Shown here: piece after piece, positions 1 to 8,036 of the stretch | Numbering within the stretch: position 1 is the stretch's first letter | Layout of the letters: every line of letters starts with the position of its first letter | Made by a program: the position numbers and the translations under genes | Source: Lachnospiraceae bacterium | GTDB taxonomy: Bacteria; Bacillota; Clostridia; Lachnospirales; Lachnospiraceae | Length of the DNA: 14,899 nucleotides | Assembly: GCA_009774215.1 (NCBI GenBank) | Contig: VSNH01000092.1 | Coordinates: 1 to 14,899 of the forward strand | Direction: 5' to 3' | The notes under the pieces: model-generated | What the model saw: the letters and a program-made list of their open reading frames with translations, nothing else | The model's database searches: none | Told to the model about the DNA's origin: nothing

Positions 1-7
1 TTCTCCC

Positions 8-73
8 GAGTGAAACATAGAACTTCTCCACGAAACAGCCTTTGCTGTGAGTGGCTAGAAGTTCTTTTCACTC
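8..73. terminator. Long stem-loop at the end of the Hsp70 gene, possible bidirectional terminator
   Basis: The arms are 8-15 with 66-73 (8 bp), 19-27 with 57-65 (9 bp), 28-31 with 51-54 (4 bp) and 35-39 with 44-48 (5 bp), closed by the loop CTTT at 40-43. The hairpin touches the first base (plus-strand 73) of the Hsp70 stop codon, so it is the natural 3' end of the chaperone operon. No clean U-tract follows on the minus strand. On the plus strand TTCTTTTC follows the core, so a convergent gene to the left could also end here. Bases 1-7 hold nothing else recognisable. The pairing is seen directly; the terminator role is inferred. Confidence 0.55.
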
Positions 74-1761
74 TATTCCTCCAAATCCTTTAGAAACTCC
101 CGAAACGCCTCTTTCGCCCGCTCGATCGTGCCCGGCTCATAAGTATTGAGCGCCTGCTCGTACTTGTGAAGCTCCTGGGATATGAGATAGCGTTTGTCGC
201 CAAGGCTTTCTTCATACATCCGTTCCCCCAGCGTGAGCAAATACTTGTTCTCCTCCCGATCCCTCGGATGAATCTTTAAGTAGGACAGCGTCTCAAACCG
301 CGCCGCGATTTCCTCCGGCGTCATGTCCGCGTTTTTGCCGCCGAAAACCTGTTTTTCCTTCTTTCCGGTGGACACCACCTTCACCTCCACCTCCAGAATG
401 GAGTTGATGTCGTAGGTGTAAGTCACGTCCACGGCCTCCTCCCCCGCGGGGGCGGAAGGCACCTCGATATTCAGCTCCCCGAGGGAAAGATTATTTTTCG
501 CAAAGCGGCTCTCCCCCTGTAAGACGTTGACCCGAATCTTCGTCTGGTCATCCCGCACCGTATAGAGCCGCTCCGTGCGGCTGGCCGGAATAATCGTATT
601 TCTCTCGATAATGGGACAGAACACGCCATTCTCGAAATAGCCTTTCTCCCACTCCCTGACCACTTCCGTGCCGAGCGTAAAGGGACAGACATCCGTGAGA
701 ATGACCTCCCTGATCGCTTCCTTTCTCTCCTTCATGGCGCCCTGAATCGCCGCGCCCAGCGCCACCGCCTCGTCGGGATTGATGTTGGTATCGGGAATCA
801 CCCGGAACAGCTTACTCACAAACCGGCGGATCACCGGACTCTTGGTCGCCCCGCCCACCAGCACCACCTTGTCGATATCGGAAAGCCGGATATGCGCGTC
901 GGAGAGGCTGCGCCGCACGGGCTGTCTGATCTTGTCCAGAAGCTCCTCGCAGGCATGTTCGTAAGCGGGCAGTTCTACCGTTAAGGAAAATACCTCCTCC
1001 CCAATTTTACAGTCCATGGCAGAAGTCTTCCCCTCCGAGAAACCGATCTTGCACTTGTCCGCCTGTTTGTGGATATGGCGCAGGGTCTTTGCGTCAAGCG
1101 AAAGCCTGTCAAACTGCGGGTATTTCTCGAAGAACATCTCCTCGAGCACATTCGTAAAATCCTCGCCGCCAAGGAAATTATCCCCCGCCACGGCGCGCAC
1201 CTCCAAAATGCTGTCAATCCGCTCCAGCACGGACACATCGAAGGTGCCGCCCCCTAAGTCAAACACGAGAAACCGCATATGTCCCTGACTCTGATACAGG
1301 CCGTAGGCGATGGCCGCCGCGGTCGGCTCGCTGATGATACGCTCCACCGTAAGTCCCGCCAGCTCACCGGCCCTTCTGGTGGCGCGCCGCCTCTCGTCGT
1401 TGAAATAGGCGGGCACGCTGATGACAGCCTCCGTCACCGGCTCCCCAAGAAAGCTTTCCGCATCCTCCTTGAGCGCGCGAAGCACAAAGGAAGAAAGCTC
1501 CTCCGCCGTAAAGGTTTTATGCAATAGGTTAAATTTCCTGCCGCTTCCCATATCCCGTTTGAAGACGGAGGCCGCACTTCCCGGATAGAGCAGTCCTCTC
1601 TCCACCGCCAGATCGCCCACATAAATCTGTTCTTCCTCATCCATGCTCACCACGGAAGGCGTCAGCCTCCTGCCGAGACGGTTCGGTATGATCTGCGGCC
1701 CCTCCTCCGTGAAATAAGCCGCCAGACTGTTTGTCGTTCCCAAATCAATTCCGATGATCAT
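73..1761 (-). CDS. hscC: Hsp70 chaperone, HscC-like
   Basis: ATP-dependent cytoplasmic Hsp70 of 562 residues, close to E. coli HscC in length (about 556) and shorter than DnaK (about 610-640) because the C-terminal lid is short. The nucleotide-binding domain (about 1-350) has the phosphate loop GIDLGTTNS (4-12), EPTAAAIAYG (145-154), FDLGGGTFDVSVLE (167-180) and VLVGGATKSP (300-309). The linker and start of the substrate domain, EVILTDVCPFTLG (352-364), follows the HscC pattern rather than the DnaK linker. The beta substrate domain covers about 365-475 and a short helical lid about 480-562. The start ATG is preceded by GAAGGGAT. The gene lies 44 bp downstream of the J/TPR gene with no terminator between, so the two are probably one transcript. 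HscC proteins work with dedicated J-domain partners, and the neighbour fits that role. The Hsp70 call is secure; the HscC subfamily rests on recalled sequence resemblance. Confidence 0.88.
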   Translation of the reverse strand: MIIGIDLGTTNSLAAYFTEEGPQIIPNRLGRRLTPSVVSMDEEEQIYVGDLAVERGLLYPGSAASVFKRDMGSGRKFNLLHKTFTAEELSSFVLRALKEDAESFLGEPVTEAVISVPAYFNDERRRATRRAGELAGLTVERIISEPTAAAIAYGLYQSQGHMRFLVFDLGGGTFDVSVLERIDSILEVRAVAGDNFLGGEDFTNVLEEMFFEKYPQFDRLSLDAKTLRHIHKQADKCKIGFSEGKTSAMDCKIGEEVFSLTVELPAYEHACEELLDKIRQPVRRSLSDAHIRLSDIDKVVLVGGATKSPVIRRFVSKLFRVIPDTNINPDEAVALGAAIQGAMKERKEAIREVILTDVCPFTLGTEVVREWEKGYFENGVFCPIIERNTIIPASRTERLYTVRDDQTKIRVNVLQGESRFAKNNLSLGELNIEVPSAPAGEEAVDVTYTYDINSILEVEVKVVSTGKKEKQVFGGKNADMTPEEIAARFETLSYLKIHPRDREENKYLLTLGERMYEESLGDKRYLISQELHKYEQALNTYEPGTIERAKEAFREFLKDLEE

Positions 1762-1805
1762 ATTTGTTCAAATCCCTTCGTTCTTTCTCTTTTACGCTCT
1801 GTTCC

Positions 1806-4800
1806 CTATTTCACAGGTTTTTCTTTTCTGTGAAACAGCTTCGCCACAAATCCCTGCGTCTTTGTCCCGCCCTCGGACTTTGACGGAAATCCGCCGCTGC
1901 CGTCTCGCATTTTTTCCAGCAGAAACTTCGCCTCAAACAAAACATCCCCGTATCTTACGGATGCCTCCTCAAACAGCGCCGCCGCTTTCTCAAATTCCCC
2001 TTCGGTGTAATAATAACAGCCGCACCAGAGAGCGGATTCAAAACATTTATTGTACTCACAGGCGGCGCAGGGTCTGAGCTGCTCCATCTTTTCAAAAATG
2101 CCCTTCGCCTTTTCCTTCTCACCAAGCGCCAGATAACACCATGCAAGCCATCCGCTCTGCACAGGCGCATATTTGGCATAAGTTTGATAATCCTCCTCTT
2201 TTACATTGCATTCCTCAAGACGTTTCAGAGCCTTCTTCGCCCAGCGCGCCGCTTCCTCGCGTTTCCCGGCCATATAATAATTTTTCGCCACACGCCATTC
2301 CGCTTTGAATTTTTCCCGGCTGCCCCCGTATAGCGTCGCCGCTTCCTGATATTTTTTTGCCGCTTTCTCGTAGGCGGTCACGTCCGCCAGAGAGCCGGCC
2401 CACTCCATATACAGTTCCGCCAGTTCCTGCCTGTCCGCTGCCCGCTTAAAATAGGACTGCTTTGCGTCGTCATAAACAGCCAGCCCCTGCTCTTTCTTCC
2501 CCATCAGAATCAAGGTATCGGCAATATTGCTGTAATAATCCTCATCCTCTCCCCGCGCCTTCTTCCTCTCCTCCTGCACCTCAAGAACCTGCTCCGGGCG
2601 CTTCATCCCCAAATAGCAGTTAGTCAGCGTTTCCCACAGTGTAGTGTCCGCCGGGAAAACCGCCAGTCCCTCTCTGCAGCAGACAATAGCTTTCTCATAA
2701 TTTCCCATCTTCTGCAGACACTCTGCCATGCCCCGGTAGCCCTTGACAGATGTGTCCTTCGCTCCCATCGTCTCCACCGCGCTCTTATACGCCTCGTACC
2801 CTTTTTCATACTGCCTGTCATTCGTGTAGGCAAGACCGATATTCTGCCAGAGGATATAGATCTCATCCTCCGGAACCGTTCCCGACGCAAGGGCCGCCTC
2901 ATAATCCGCCACGGCAAGCGCCGTCTCCATCCTATCCGAATACAGATTGCCCCTGTCCCACAGACGGTAACCCTTGTTCTGGGTAATCTCCATCTGTTTA
3001 TTGATGTAGTGCATCGCCTTGTCGTAATCCGCTTTCTTATATTCCGAGCAGAACAGGTTCTCGTAGCACCGATAAAGCCTCAAATTCGTATCCCGGTAAG
3101 TCTCGTCCTGCTCCACCGCCTTTGTAAAATATGCTGCGGCCTGCCGCCATTCCTTCGCCACCTGGAAGCAGACGCCCATGCCAAAATAAAACTCTGTGTG
3201 GTGGTAAACCTGCTCCACTCTTTTATACTGCACAAGCGCCCTGTCAAACTGGTCAGAGTCCCGCAGGAGATTGCCCAGCACAAGCACATAGTAAGGCTCC
3301 TCCGGGTCTAACCGCATCGCTCCCTGCACAAGCTCAATCGCCGTATCAAGCTTCTCATCCGCCTCGAAGATCAGCCCCTTCTCAAAGATCAGCTCGGCGC
3401 GGTCAAGGGCATCCCTCTCATCCTCCGCATTCTCCCCCGCTTCCTTTGTCTCCTTGAGCAAGGTGTCCAGTATTTCCAACGGACGTCTGCGGCTTTCCTC
3501 ATCCTCTGAGAGCATCCGCAGAATCTTTGCCTCCTGAAAACGCAGCTTTTTGGAAAACTCCACCCCATTTTCCCTGGCTCTCTCTAACACGCCGAGCGCA
3601 TCTTTATATTGGTTATAATCATAAAAAATCATCGCCGCGTAGAGATACGGTTTGTCAAAGCCCGCATACAGCTCTATGGCGCGGTAGTAATCATCCACCA
3701 CCTGCTGCGCTTTTTTCATATGATAGCACGCTTCCTGTCTGACCAGATAGGCAGGATAAAAACCGTCATCCGCCTCTAAAATCTCGTCGCAGACCTCTGT
3801 CGCCCTCTCGTATTCCTTTAAGGAAAGATACCTGTCCGCCAGATAATATTTACAGTCGATGCGGATCCTTTCGTCCGCCTCCAGTTCAATCGCCGTCTTA
3901 GTCTCCCGCTCGCCCTCCTCATGCTTTTCGGTACAGTAATAACACACGCCGAGAAGACGGTGGCTCTGCGCTGCCTTTGACGCCCTCTTTTCCTCATTGT
4001 CCTCATTGTTTTCCACACACTGCAAATGCGCCTGATAGACGGGAATGGCCTCCCCGTAGCGCTCCAGTCTGTAAAGAGCCCAGGCCTTTAATTCAAGGCC
4101 GTCCTCCTCCGTTTCCAGCTCGCTGTCCTCCGAAAGCAGGATAAGAATATCCTCGTACTGTTCCAAATCAAACAGCCGCCACCCCAGATACGACCGCAGC
4201 TCCTTCCCCGAGAGATCCTCGTAGGGCTCCCCCTTTGTAAGCGCCTCCCGCAACAGGGGAACCAACTCGTTGTCGATCTCCTTCTGTATTTCCAGCAGCT
4301 CCTCGTCACGCCGGTTCACCTTGATCAGTTCGTTCACGTATTTGCTGGCGCGATACCAGCTCCTCTGATCCATAAGATGGCGCATGGCGAAAAATTTTGC
4401 CATATAGTAATCCGGCTCCTCGGAAAGCACAGCCTCCCACTGGGCAAATCCTCTCTCCTCATCCCCTGTATCGTGAAAAATTCTTCCCGTCCAAACCCGC
4501 ACATAACCGTCTTCCGGGTAACGCCCAATCAGCTTTTCCGCCAGCTCCCGTCCCTTTTCCGACTCCTCCCTGCGAATATACAGGCGCAGCCGCTCTACAT
4601 CCTCGTAGGGATGATAAATCCCATGTCGTTTCAAATCCGCCAGCTTCTGTGCGACACCCTCCGTCTCATCGTTCTCCAGATCGCCTGTGATCCGGAAATA
4701 CTCCTTGATATAATCGTCCGCCTCCTCGTCGCCTTCCGGAAAATAGCCGTCCTGCGCCTCAAACAGACCGTAATCAAGAAAATCCCCGGTATTTACATGG

Positions 4801-5276
4801 TACTCGATATGTTTGAGGAAATTCACATGAAAGTCTTCCTTCAGTGCGTCGAAGTCCTCCAGCACATGAAATACCTGATTCAGCAGCACCCAGACAGTCT
4901 GCGGCAGAAAAGAATGCGCGGCAAGAAAGCCGAGCAGCTGTCCCCTGGCCTCCAGAAACGTATCAAAGCCGACACAGACCTGGTCGTCCAAGAGCGGTCT
5001 CCAGTTATCGACCTCTCTGCGCAGAAGAATGTCCCGGTAAATTTCCCGCACGCGCCGCATCCATAGCCCGACCTCTCCCTGCGGCTCCTCCTCCGCTTCC
5101 TCCCGCTGACCGGCAAAGCGAAGCGCCTCCTCATAAGCCTCCCGCAGACGCTTAAAGCCTTCCGGATCGTCCTCCGGGTTCGTGTCTTTTAAAAGGGTAA
5201 GGTAATTTTGCCTGATTGGCTCCTCTTCCTTTGTCTCCGAAAGTCCCAATATTCGAAACGCCAGTTTTCTATCCAT
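1806..5276 (-). CDS. Large TPR protein with a degenerate J-like N-terminal domain, probable HscC partner
   Basis: A soluble 1156-residue protein without signal peptide or membrane segment. Residues 1-56 have the layout of a J domain: a short first helix with ILGL, a second helix around 18-31 (IRQNYLTLLK), a loop, and a third helix (GFKRLREAYEEALRF, 40-54). The invariant His-Pro-Asp is replaced by Asn-Pro-Glu (33-35), followed by Asp-Asp. A Glu-rich linker and a helical region with Trp and Leu residues (about 68-160) follow. From about 200 to 1130 the protein is an array of tetratricopeptide-like helix pairs, for example GNYEKAIVCCREGLAVFP and GEFEKAAALFEEA. Five cysteines cluster at 1070-1087 in one of the last repeats. 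The start is supported by AAGGAG ten bases upstream of the ATG. It sits directly before the hscC-like gene, so it likely recruits or positions substrates for that Hsp70. The TPR content is clear; the J-domain ancestry and partnership are inferred. Confidence 0.85.
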   Translation of the reverse strand: MDRKLAFRILGLSETKEEEPIRQNYLTLLKDTNPEDDPEGFKRLREAYEEALRFAGQREEAEEEPQGEVGLWMRRVREIYRDILLRREVDNWRPLLDDQVCVGFDTFLEARGQLLGFLAAHSFLPQTVWVLLNQVFHVLEDFDALKEDFHVNFLKHIEYHVNTGDFLDYGLFEAQDGYFPEGDEEADDYIKEYFRITGDLENDETEGVAQKLADLKRHGIYHPYEDVERLRLYIRREESEKGRELAEKLIGRYPEDGYVRVWTGRIFHDTGDEERGFAQWEAVLSEEPDYYMAKFFAMRHLMDQRSWYRASKYVNELIKVNRRDEELLEIQKEIDNELVPLLREALTKGEPYEDLSGKELRSYLGWRLFDLEQYEDILILLSEDSELETEEDGLELKAWALYRLERYGEAIPVYQAHLQCVENNEDNEEKRASKAAQSHRLLGVCYYCTEKHEEGERETKTAIELEADERIRIDCKYYLADRYLSLKEYERATEVCDEILEADDGFYPAYLVRQEACYHMKKAQQVVDDYYRAIELYAGFDKPYLYAAMIFYDYNQYKDALGVLERARENGVEFSKKLRFQEAKILRMLSEDEESRRRPLEILDTLLKETKEAGENAEDERDALDRAELIFEKGLIFEADEKLDTAIELVQGAMRLDPEEPYYVLVLGNLLRDSDQFDRALVQYKRVEQVYHHTEFYFGMGVCFQVAKEWRQAAAYFTKAVEQDETYRDTNLRLYRCYENLFCSEYKKADYDKAMHYINKQMEITQNKGYRLWDRGNLYSDRMETALAVADYEAALASGTVPEDEIYILWQNIGLAYTNDRQYEKGYEAYKSAVETMGAKDTSVKGYRGMAECLQKMGNYEKAIVCCREGLAVFPADTTLWETLTNCYLGMKRPEQVLEVQEERKKARGEDEDYYSNIADTLILMGKKEQGLAVYDDAKQSYFKRAADRQELAELYMEWAGSLADVTAYEKAAKKYQEAATLYGGSREKFKAEWRVAKNYYMAGKREEAARWAKKALKRLEECNVKEEDYQTYAKYAPVQSGWLAWCYLALGEKEKAKGIFEKMEQLRPCAACEYNKCFESALWCGCYYYTEGEFEKAAALFEEASVRYGDVLFEAKFLLEKMRDGSGGFPSKSEGGTKTQGFVAKLFHRKEKPVK

Positions 5277-5296
5277 ACAGTTTGCGCTCCTTTTAT

Positions 5297-5335
5297 AAAA
5301 AAGGCTTCCTCCCCATTATAAGGAGAAAGCCTTTT
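5297..5335 (-). terminator. Rho-independent terminator of glgP
   Basis: Read on the minus strand, AAGGCTTTCTCC pairs with GGGAGGAAGCCTT around a short AT-rich loop, and a run of six T (plus-strand A 5297-5302) follows. It lies between the glgP stop and the ribosome binding site of the J/TPR gene. Transcription from glgP should therefore mostly stop here, and the chaperone operon needs read-through or its own promoter. Confidence 0.85.
5315..5320 (-). promoter_or_regulatory. Possible -10 element for the J/TPR-hscC operon, inside the terminator loop
   Basis: A perfect TATAAT on the minus strand lies in the loop of the glgP terminator, 38 bp upstream of the J/TPR start codon. No good -35 hexamer sits 16-18 bp upstream (AGAGTA at 17 bp) and no TG extension is present. 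The call is tentative. It is listed because the 77-bp spacer offers little other room for a promoter downstream of the terminator. Confidence 0.25.
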
Positions 5336-5353
5336 CTTACTCTCTAATCTGTT

Positions 5354-7888
5354 TTATTTCATCAATTTTCCCAGTGTCGAAGTCGCTGAAGCCGTCGCAG
5401 CCGCCGTCGTCACAGGCTCTTTTGGCAGCACAACCTTGTCGAGTTTCCAGATCTCATCCACATACTCCTGAATGGTTCTGTCGGAAGTAAACTTGCCGGA
5501 ACATGCCACATTTAAGATCGCGCTCCTCGCCCAGCCCTTTTCGTCCCGATAAGCTGTCTCCACCTTCTTCTGCGCCTCCGCGTAAGCCTTGAAATCCTTC
5601 AAAATAAAGTATGTGTCCGCTTTCGCCGTGCTCTGGGTATTTAACAGCGAATTGTACAGGGAGCGGAACAGGTCGGGATCGCCAGGCGCATAGGTGCCGT
5701 TGATGAGCTGCATCAGCACCTTTCTCACATCGGGATCATTGTTAAAAATCTCGGTGGGATCATAGCCGCCGTAATTCTCGTAGCGGATGACCTCGTCGGA
5801 GGACAGACCGAAGATAAACGCGTTCTCCTCTCCCACTTCCTCCACAATCTCCACGTTGGCGCCATCCATGGTGCCGATCGTCAGCGCACCGTTCAACATG
5901 AACTTCATGTTACCTGTGCCGGACGCCTCCTTACTTGCCGTAGAAATCTGCTCGGACACATCCGCCGCCGCGAAGATGATCTCCGCGTTGGACACACGGT
6001 AATTCTCGATAAACACCACTTTGATCTTTCCGTTAATTGCCGGGTCGTTGTTCACCACGTCCGCCACGGAATTGATCAGCTTGATGGTCAGCTTCGCGTT
6101 CTTGTAGCCCGCCGCCGCCTTCGCGCCGAAAATGAACGTCCTCGGATAGAAATCCATATCCGGGTGCTCCTTCAACTCATTGTAGAGATACATCACATGC
6201 AGAATATTCAAAAGCTGTCTCTTGTACTCGTGCAGACGCTTCACCTGTACATCAAAGATAGAGCGGGGATCCACCTCAACACCGTTGTGCTCCAAAATAT
6301 ACTCAGCCAGACGCACCTTGTTCTGGTACTTGATGTTCATAAACTCCTGCTGCGCCTTCTCGTCGTCAGCATAGATTTTCAGCTTATTGATCTTCGGCAG
6401 ATCCGTGATCCAGTCGCTGCCCACATGATCGGTCACCCAGTCCGCAAGGAGCGGGTTCGCGTGAAGCAGGAAACGTCTCTGGGTAATGCCGTTTGTCTTG
6501 TTGTTGAACTTCTCGGGCATCATCTCATAGAAATCTTTCAATTCCTGATTCTTTAAGATCTCCGTATGTAATCTCGCCACACCGTTCACTGAGTAGCCTG
6601 CCGCGATCGCCAGATGCGCCATCTTCACCTGGCCGTCGTAGATGATCGCCATCTTTCTTACCTTCTCGTGGTTGCCAGGATACATCTGCTCGATTCTCGC
6701 AATGAAGCGGCGGTTGATCTCCTCCACGATCTGATACACTCTCGGAAGCAGTCTCGAAAACAGCTCGATGGGCCATTTCTCCAGCGCCTCGGACATAATT
6801 GTATGGTTGGTGTACGCGCAGGTCTTGGTCGTAACCTCCCACGCCTCGTCCCATGTCAGATAGTGCTCGTCCATCAGGATGCGCATCAGCTCCGCAACGG
6901 CAACGGTGGGATGGGTATCGTTCAACTGGAAGGTCACCTTCTCATGAAACTTCCTGATATCGTCGTGGTTTCTCATATACTTCGCCACTGCCGTCTGCAC
7001 CGACGCAGAGATGAAGAAATATTGCTGTTTTAAGCGGAGTTCCTTACCCGCATAGTGATTGTCGTTGGGATAAAGCACCTCCACGATATTTCTCGCAAGA
7101 TTTTCCTGCTCCACCGCTTTCTGGTAATCACCTTTGTCAAAAGAATCAAGCTGGAAGCAGTTCACCGGCTCCGCATCCCAGATCCGAAGAGTATTGACAA
7201 CACCACTGCCGTAACCGACAACCGGCAGATCATAGGGAATCGCCGTAACCGCCTGATAACCCTCCTGTTTAAAGTTGCTCCTGCCGTTTTCATCCACATA
7301 AACGTTCACATAGCCGCCGAAACGCACTTCCTTCGCGTACTCGGGTCTGCGCAGTTCAAAAGGATTGCCGTCCTTGAGCCAGTTATCCGGCACTTCCACC
7401 TGATAGCCGTCGCGGATCTCCTGCTTAAACATACCGTAGCGGTAGCGGATGCCGCAGCCATAGGCTTCATAGCCAAGCGTCGCCAGAGAATCTAGGAAAC
7501 ATGCCGCCAGACGGCCCAGACCGCCGTTGCCCAGCGCCGCATCGGGCTCCTGATCTTCCACCACGTTGATATCAATGCCAAGCTCTGCGAGCGCCTTCTC
7601 GAACGCTTTATATGCCTGCAGATTGATCATATTGTTGCCGAGTGCTCTGCCCATCAGGAATTCCATGGACAAATAGTAAACCATTTTCGGATCCTGTCTC
7701 TCAAATTCCTTCTGGGACTTTAACCACTGATCCACTATGGCGTCCTTAACCGCGTAGGATACCGCCTGAAAAATCTGCTGGTCAGACGCCTCCTCCAGCG
7801 TCTTTCTGTAAAGGGTTTTTACATTGTAAAGGACGCTTCTCTTAAAGAGCTCTGTATCAAAAGTTTTCGCCGGTGCATTTTTAATCAT
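5354..7888 (-). CDS. glgP: Glycogen/maltodextrin phosphorylase
   Basis: Pyridoxal-phosphate enzyme that releases glucose-1-phosphate from the non-reducing ends of alpha-1,4-glucans in glycogen or maltodextrin breakdown in the cytoplasm. The protein has 844 residues, near the family length of about 800-840. N-terminal family signatures include YYLSMEFLMGRALGNN and ALGNGGLGRLAACFLDS. The cofactor site is EASGTGNMKFMLNGA, with the Schiff-base lysine at about Lys662 (codon 5903-5905). Further conserved stretches are QLNDTHPT and VKRLHEYKRQLLN. The C-terminus ends in an unusual Ala/Thr-rich tail (TTAAATASATS) just before the stop. The start ATG follows a very strong AGGAGG seven bases away. The gene has its own promoter and terminator and no glycogen genes beside it, so it appears monocistronic. 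Substrate preference between glycogen and maltodextrin cannot be told from the sequence. Confidence 0.97.
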   Translation of the reverse strand: MIKNAPAKTFDTELFKRSVLYNVKTLYRKTLEEASDQQIFQAVSYAVKDAIVDQWLKSQKEFERQDPKMVYYLSMEFLMGRALGNNMINLQAYKAFEKALAELGIDINVVEDQEPDAALGNGGLGRLAACFLDSLATLGYEAYGCGIRYRYGMFKQEIRDGYQVEVPDNWLKDGNPFELRRPEYAKEVRFGGYVNVYVDENGRSNFKQEGYQAVTAIPYDLPVVGYGSGVVNTLRIWDAEPVNCFQLDSFDKGDYQKAVEQENLARNIVEVLYPNDNHYAGKELRLKQQYFFISASVQTAVAKYMRNHDDIRKFHEKVTFQLNDTHPTVAVAELMRILMDEHYLTWDEAWEVTTKTCAYTNHTIMSEALEKWPIELFSRLLPRVYQIVEEINRRFIARIEQMYPGNHEKVRKMAIIYDGQVKMAHLAIAAGYSVNGVARLHTEILKNQELKDFYEMMPEKFNNKTNGITQRRFLLHANPLLADWVTDHVGSDWITDLPKINKLKIYADDEKAQQEFMNIKYQNKVRLAEYILEHNGVEVDPRSIFDVQVKRLHEYKRQLLNILHVMYLYNELKEHPDMDFYPRTFIFGAKAAAGYKNAKLTIKLINSVADVVNNDPAINGKIKVVFIENYRVSNAEIIFAAADVSEQISTASKEASGTGNMKFMLNGALTIGTMDGANVEIVEEVGEENAFIFGLSSDEVIRYENYGGYDPTEIFNNDPDVRKVLMQLINGTYAPGDPDLFRSLYNSLLNTQSTAKADTYFILKDFKAYAEAQKKVETAYRDEKGWARSAILNVACSGKFTSDRTIQEYVDEIWKLDKVVLPKEPVTTAAATASATSTLGKLMK

Positions 7889-7945
7889 CTCTCTCCTCCT
7901 CGTTAACCCTGCTGTCAGACAAGTTTGTTGTAAAGTCCTGAGCTG

Positions 7946-7958
7946 AACTGTTACAGTT
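7946..7958. promoter_or_regulatory. Operator-like palindrome in the glgP 5' untranslated region
   Basis: AACTGT-T-ACAGTT is a perfect 6+6 inverted repeat around one central base. It lies about 18 bp downstream of the glgP -10 box, where a bound repressor could block initiation or early elongation. No regulator is identified. Confidence 0.35.
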
Positions 7959-7975
7959 TGTTTTCATTCCTTTCT

Positions 7976-8004
7976 ATTATAGCCTGTATTTTGACTTTTG
8001 ACCA
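7976..8004 (-). promoter_or_regulatory. Sigma-A-type promoter of glgP
   Basis: On the minus strand there is a perfect -10 TATAAT (7976-7981) and a -35 TGGTCA (7999-8004, four of six matches to TTGACA), separated by exactly 17 bp. The predicted start is near 7969, giving a leader of about 80 nt. The -35 overlaps a tandem GTCAAAA GTCAAAA. No convincing terminator hairpin is visible between the ileS stop and this promoter. Confidence 0.7.
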
Positions 8005-8036
8005 TAAGCAATGTACTCAAAATATGTTTTTTTTGC

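Noticed and set aside
4377..5066. Plus-strand 229-residue open frame
   Set aside because: It lies fully antisense to the J/TPR gene, which has TPR periodicity and a good ribosome binding site; the antisense protein shows no recognisable domain.
7985..8004. Tandem GTCAAAA repeat at the glgP -35
   Set aside because: Only two short AT-rich copies; this can easily arise by chance.
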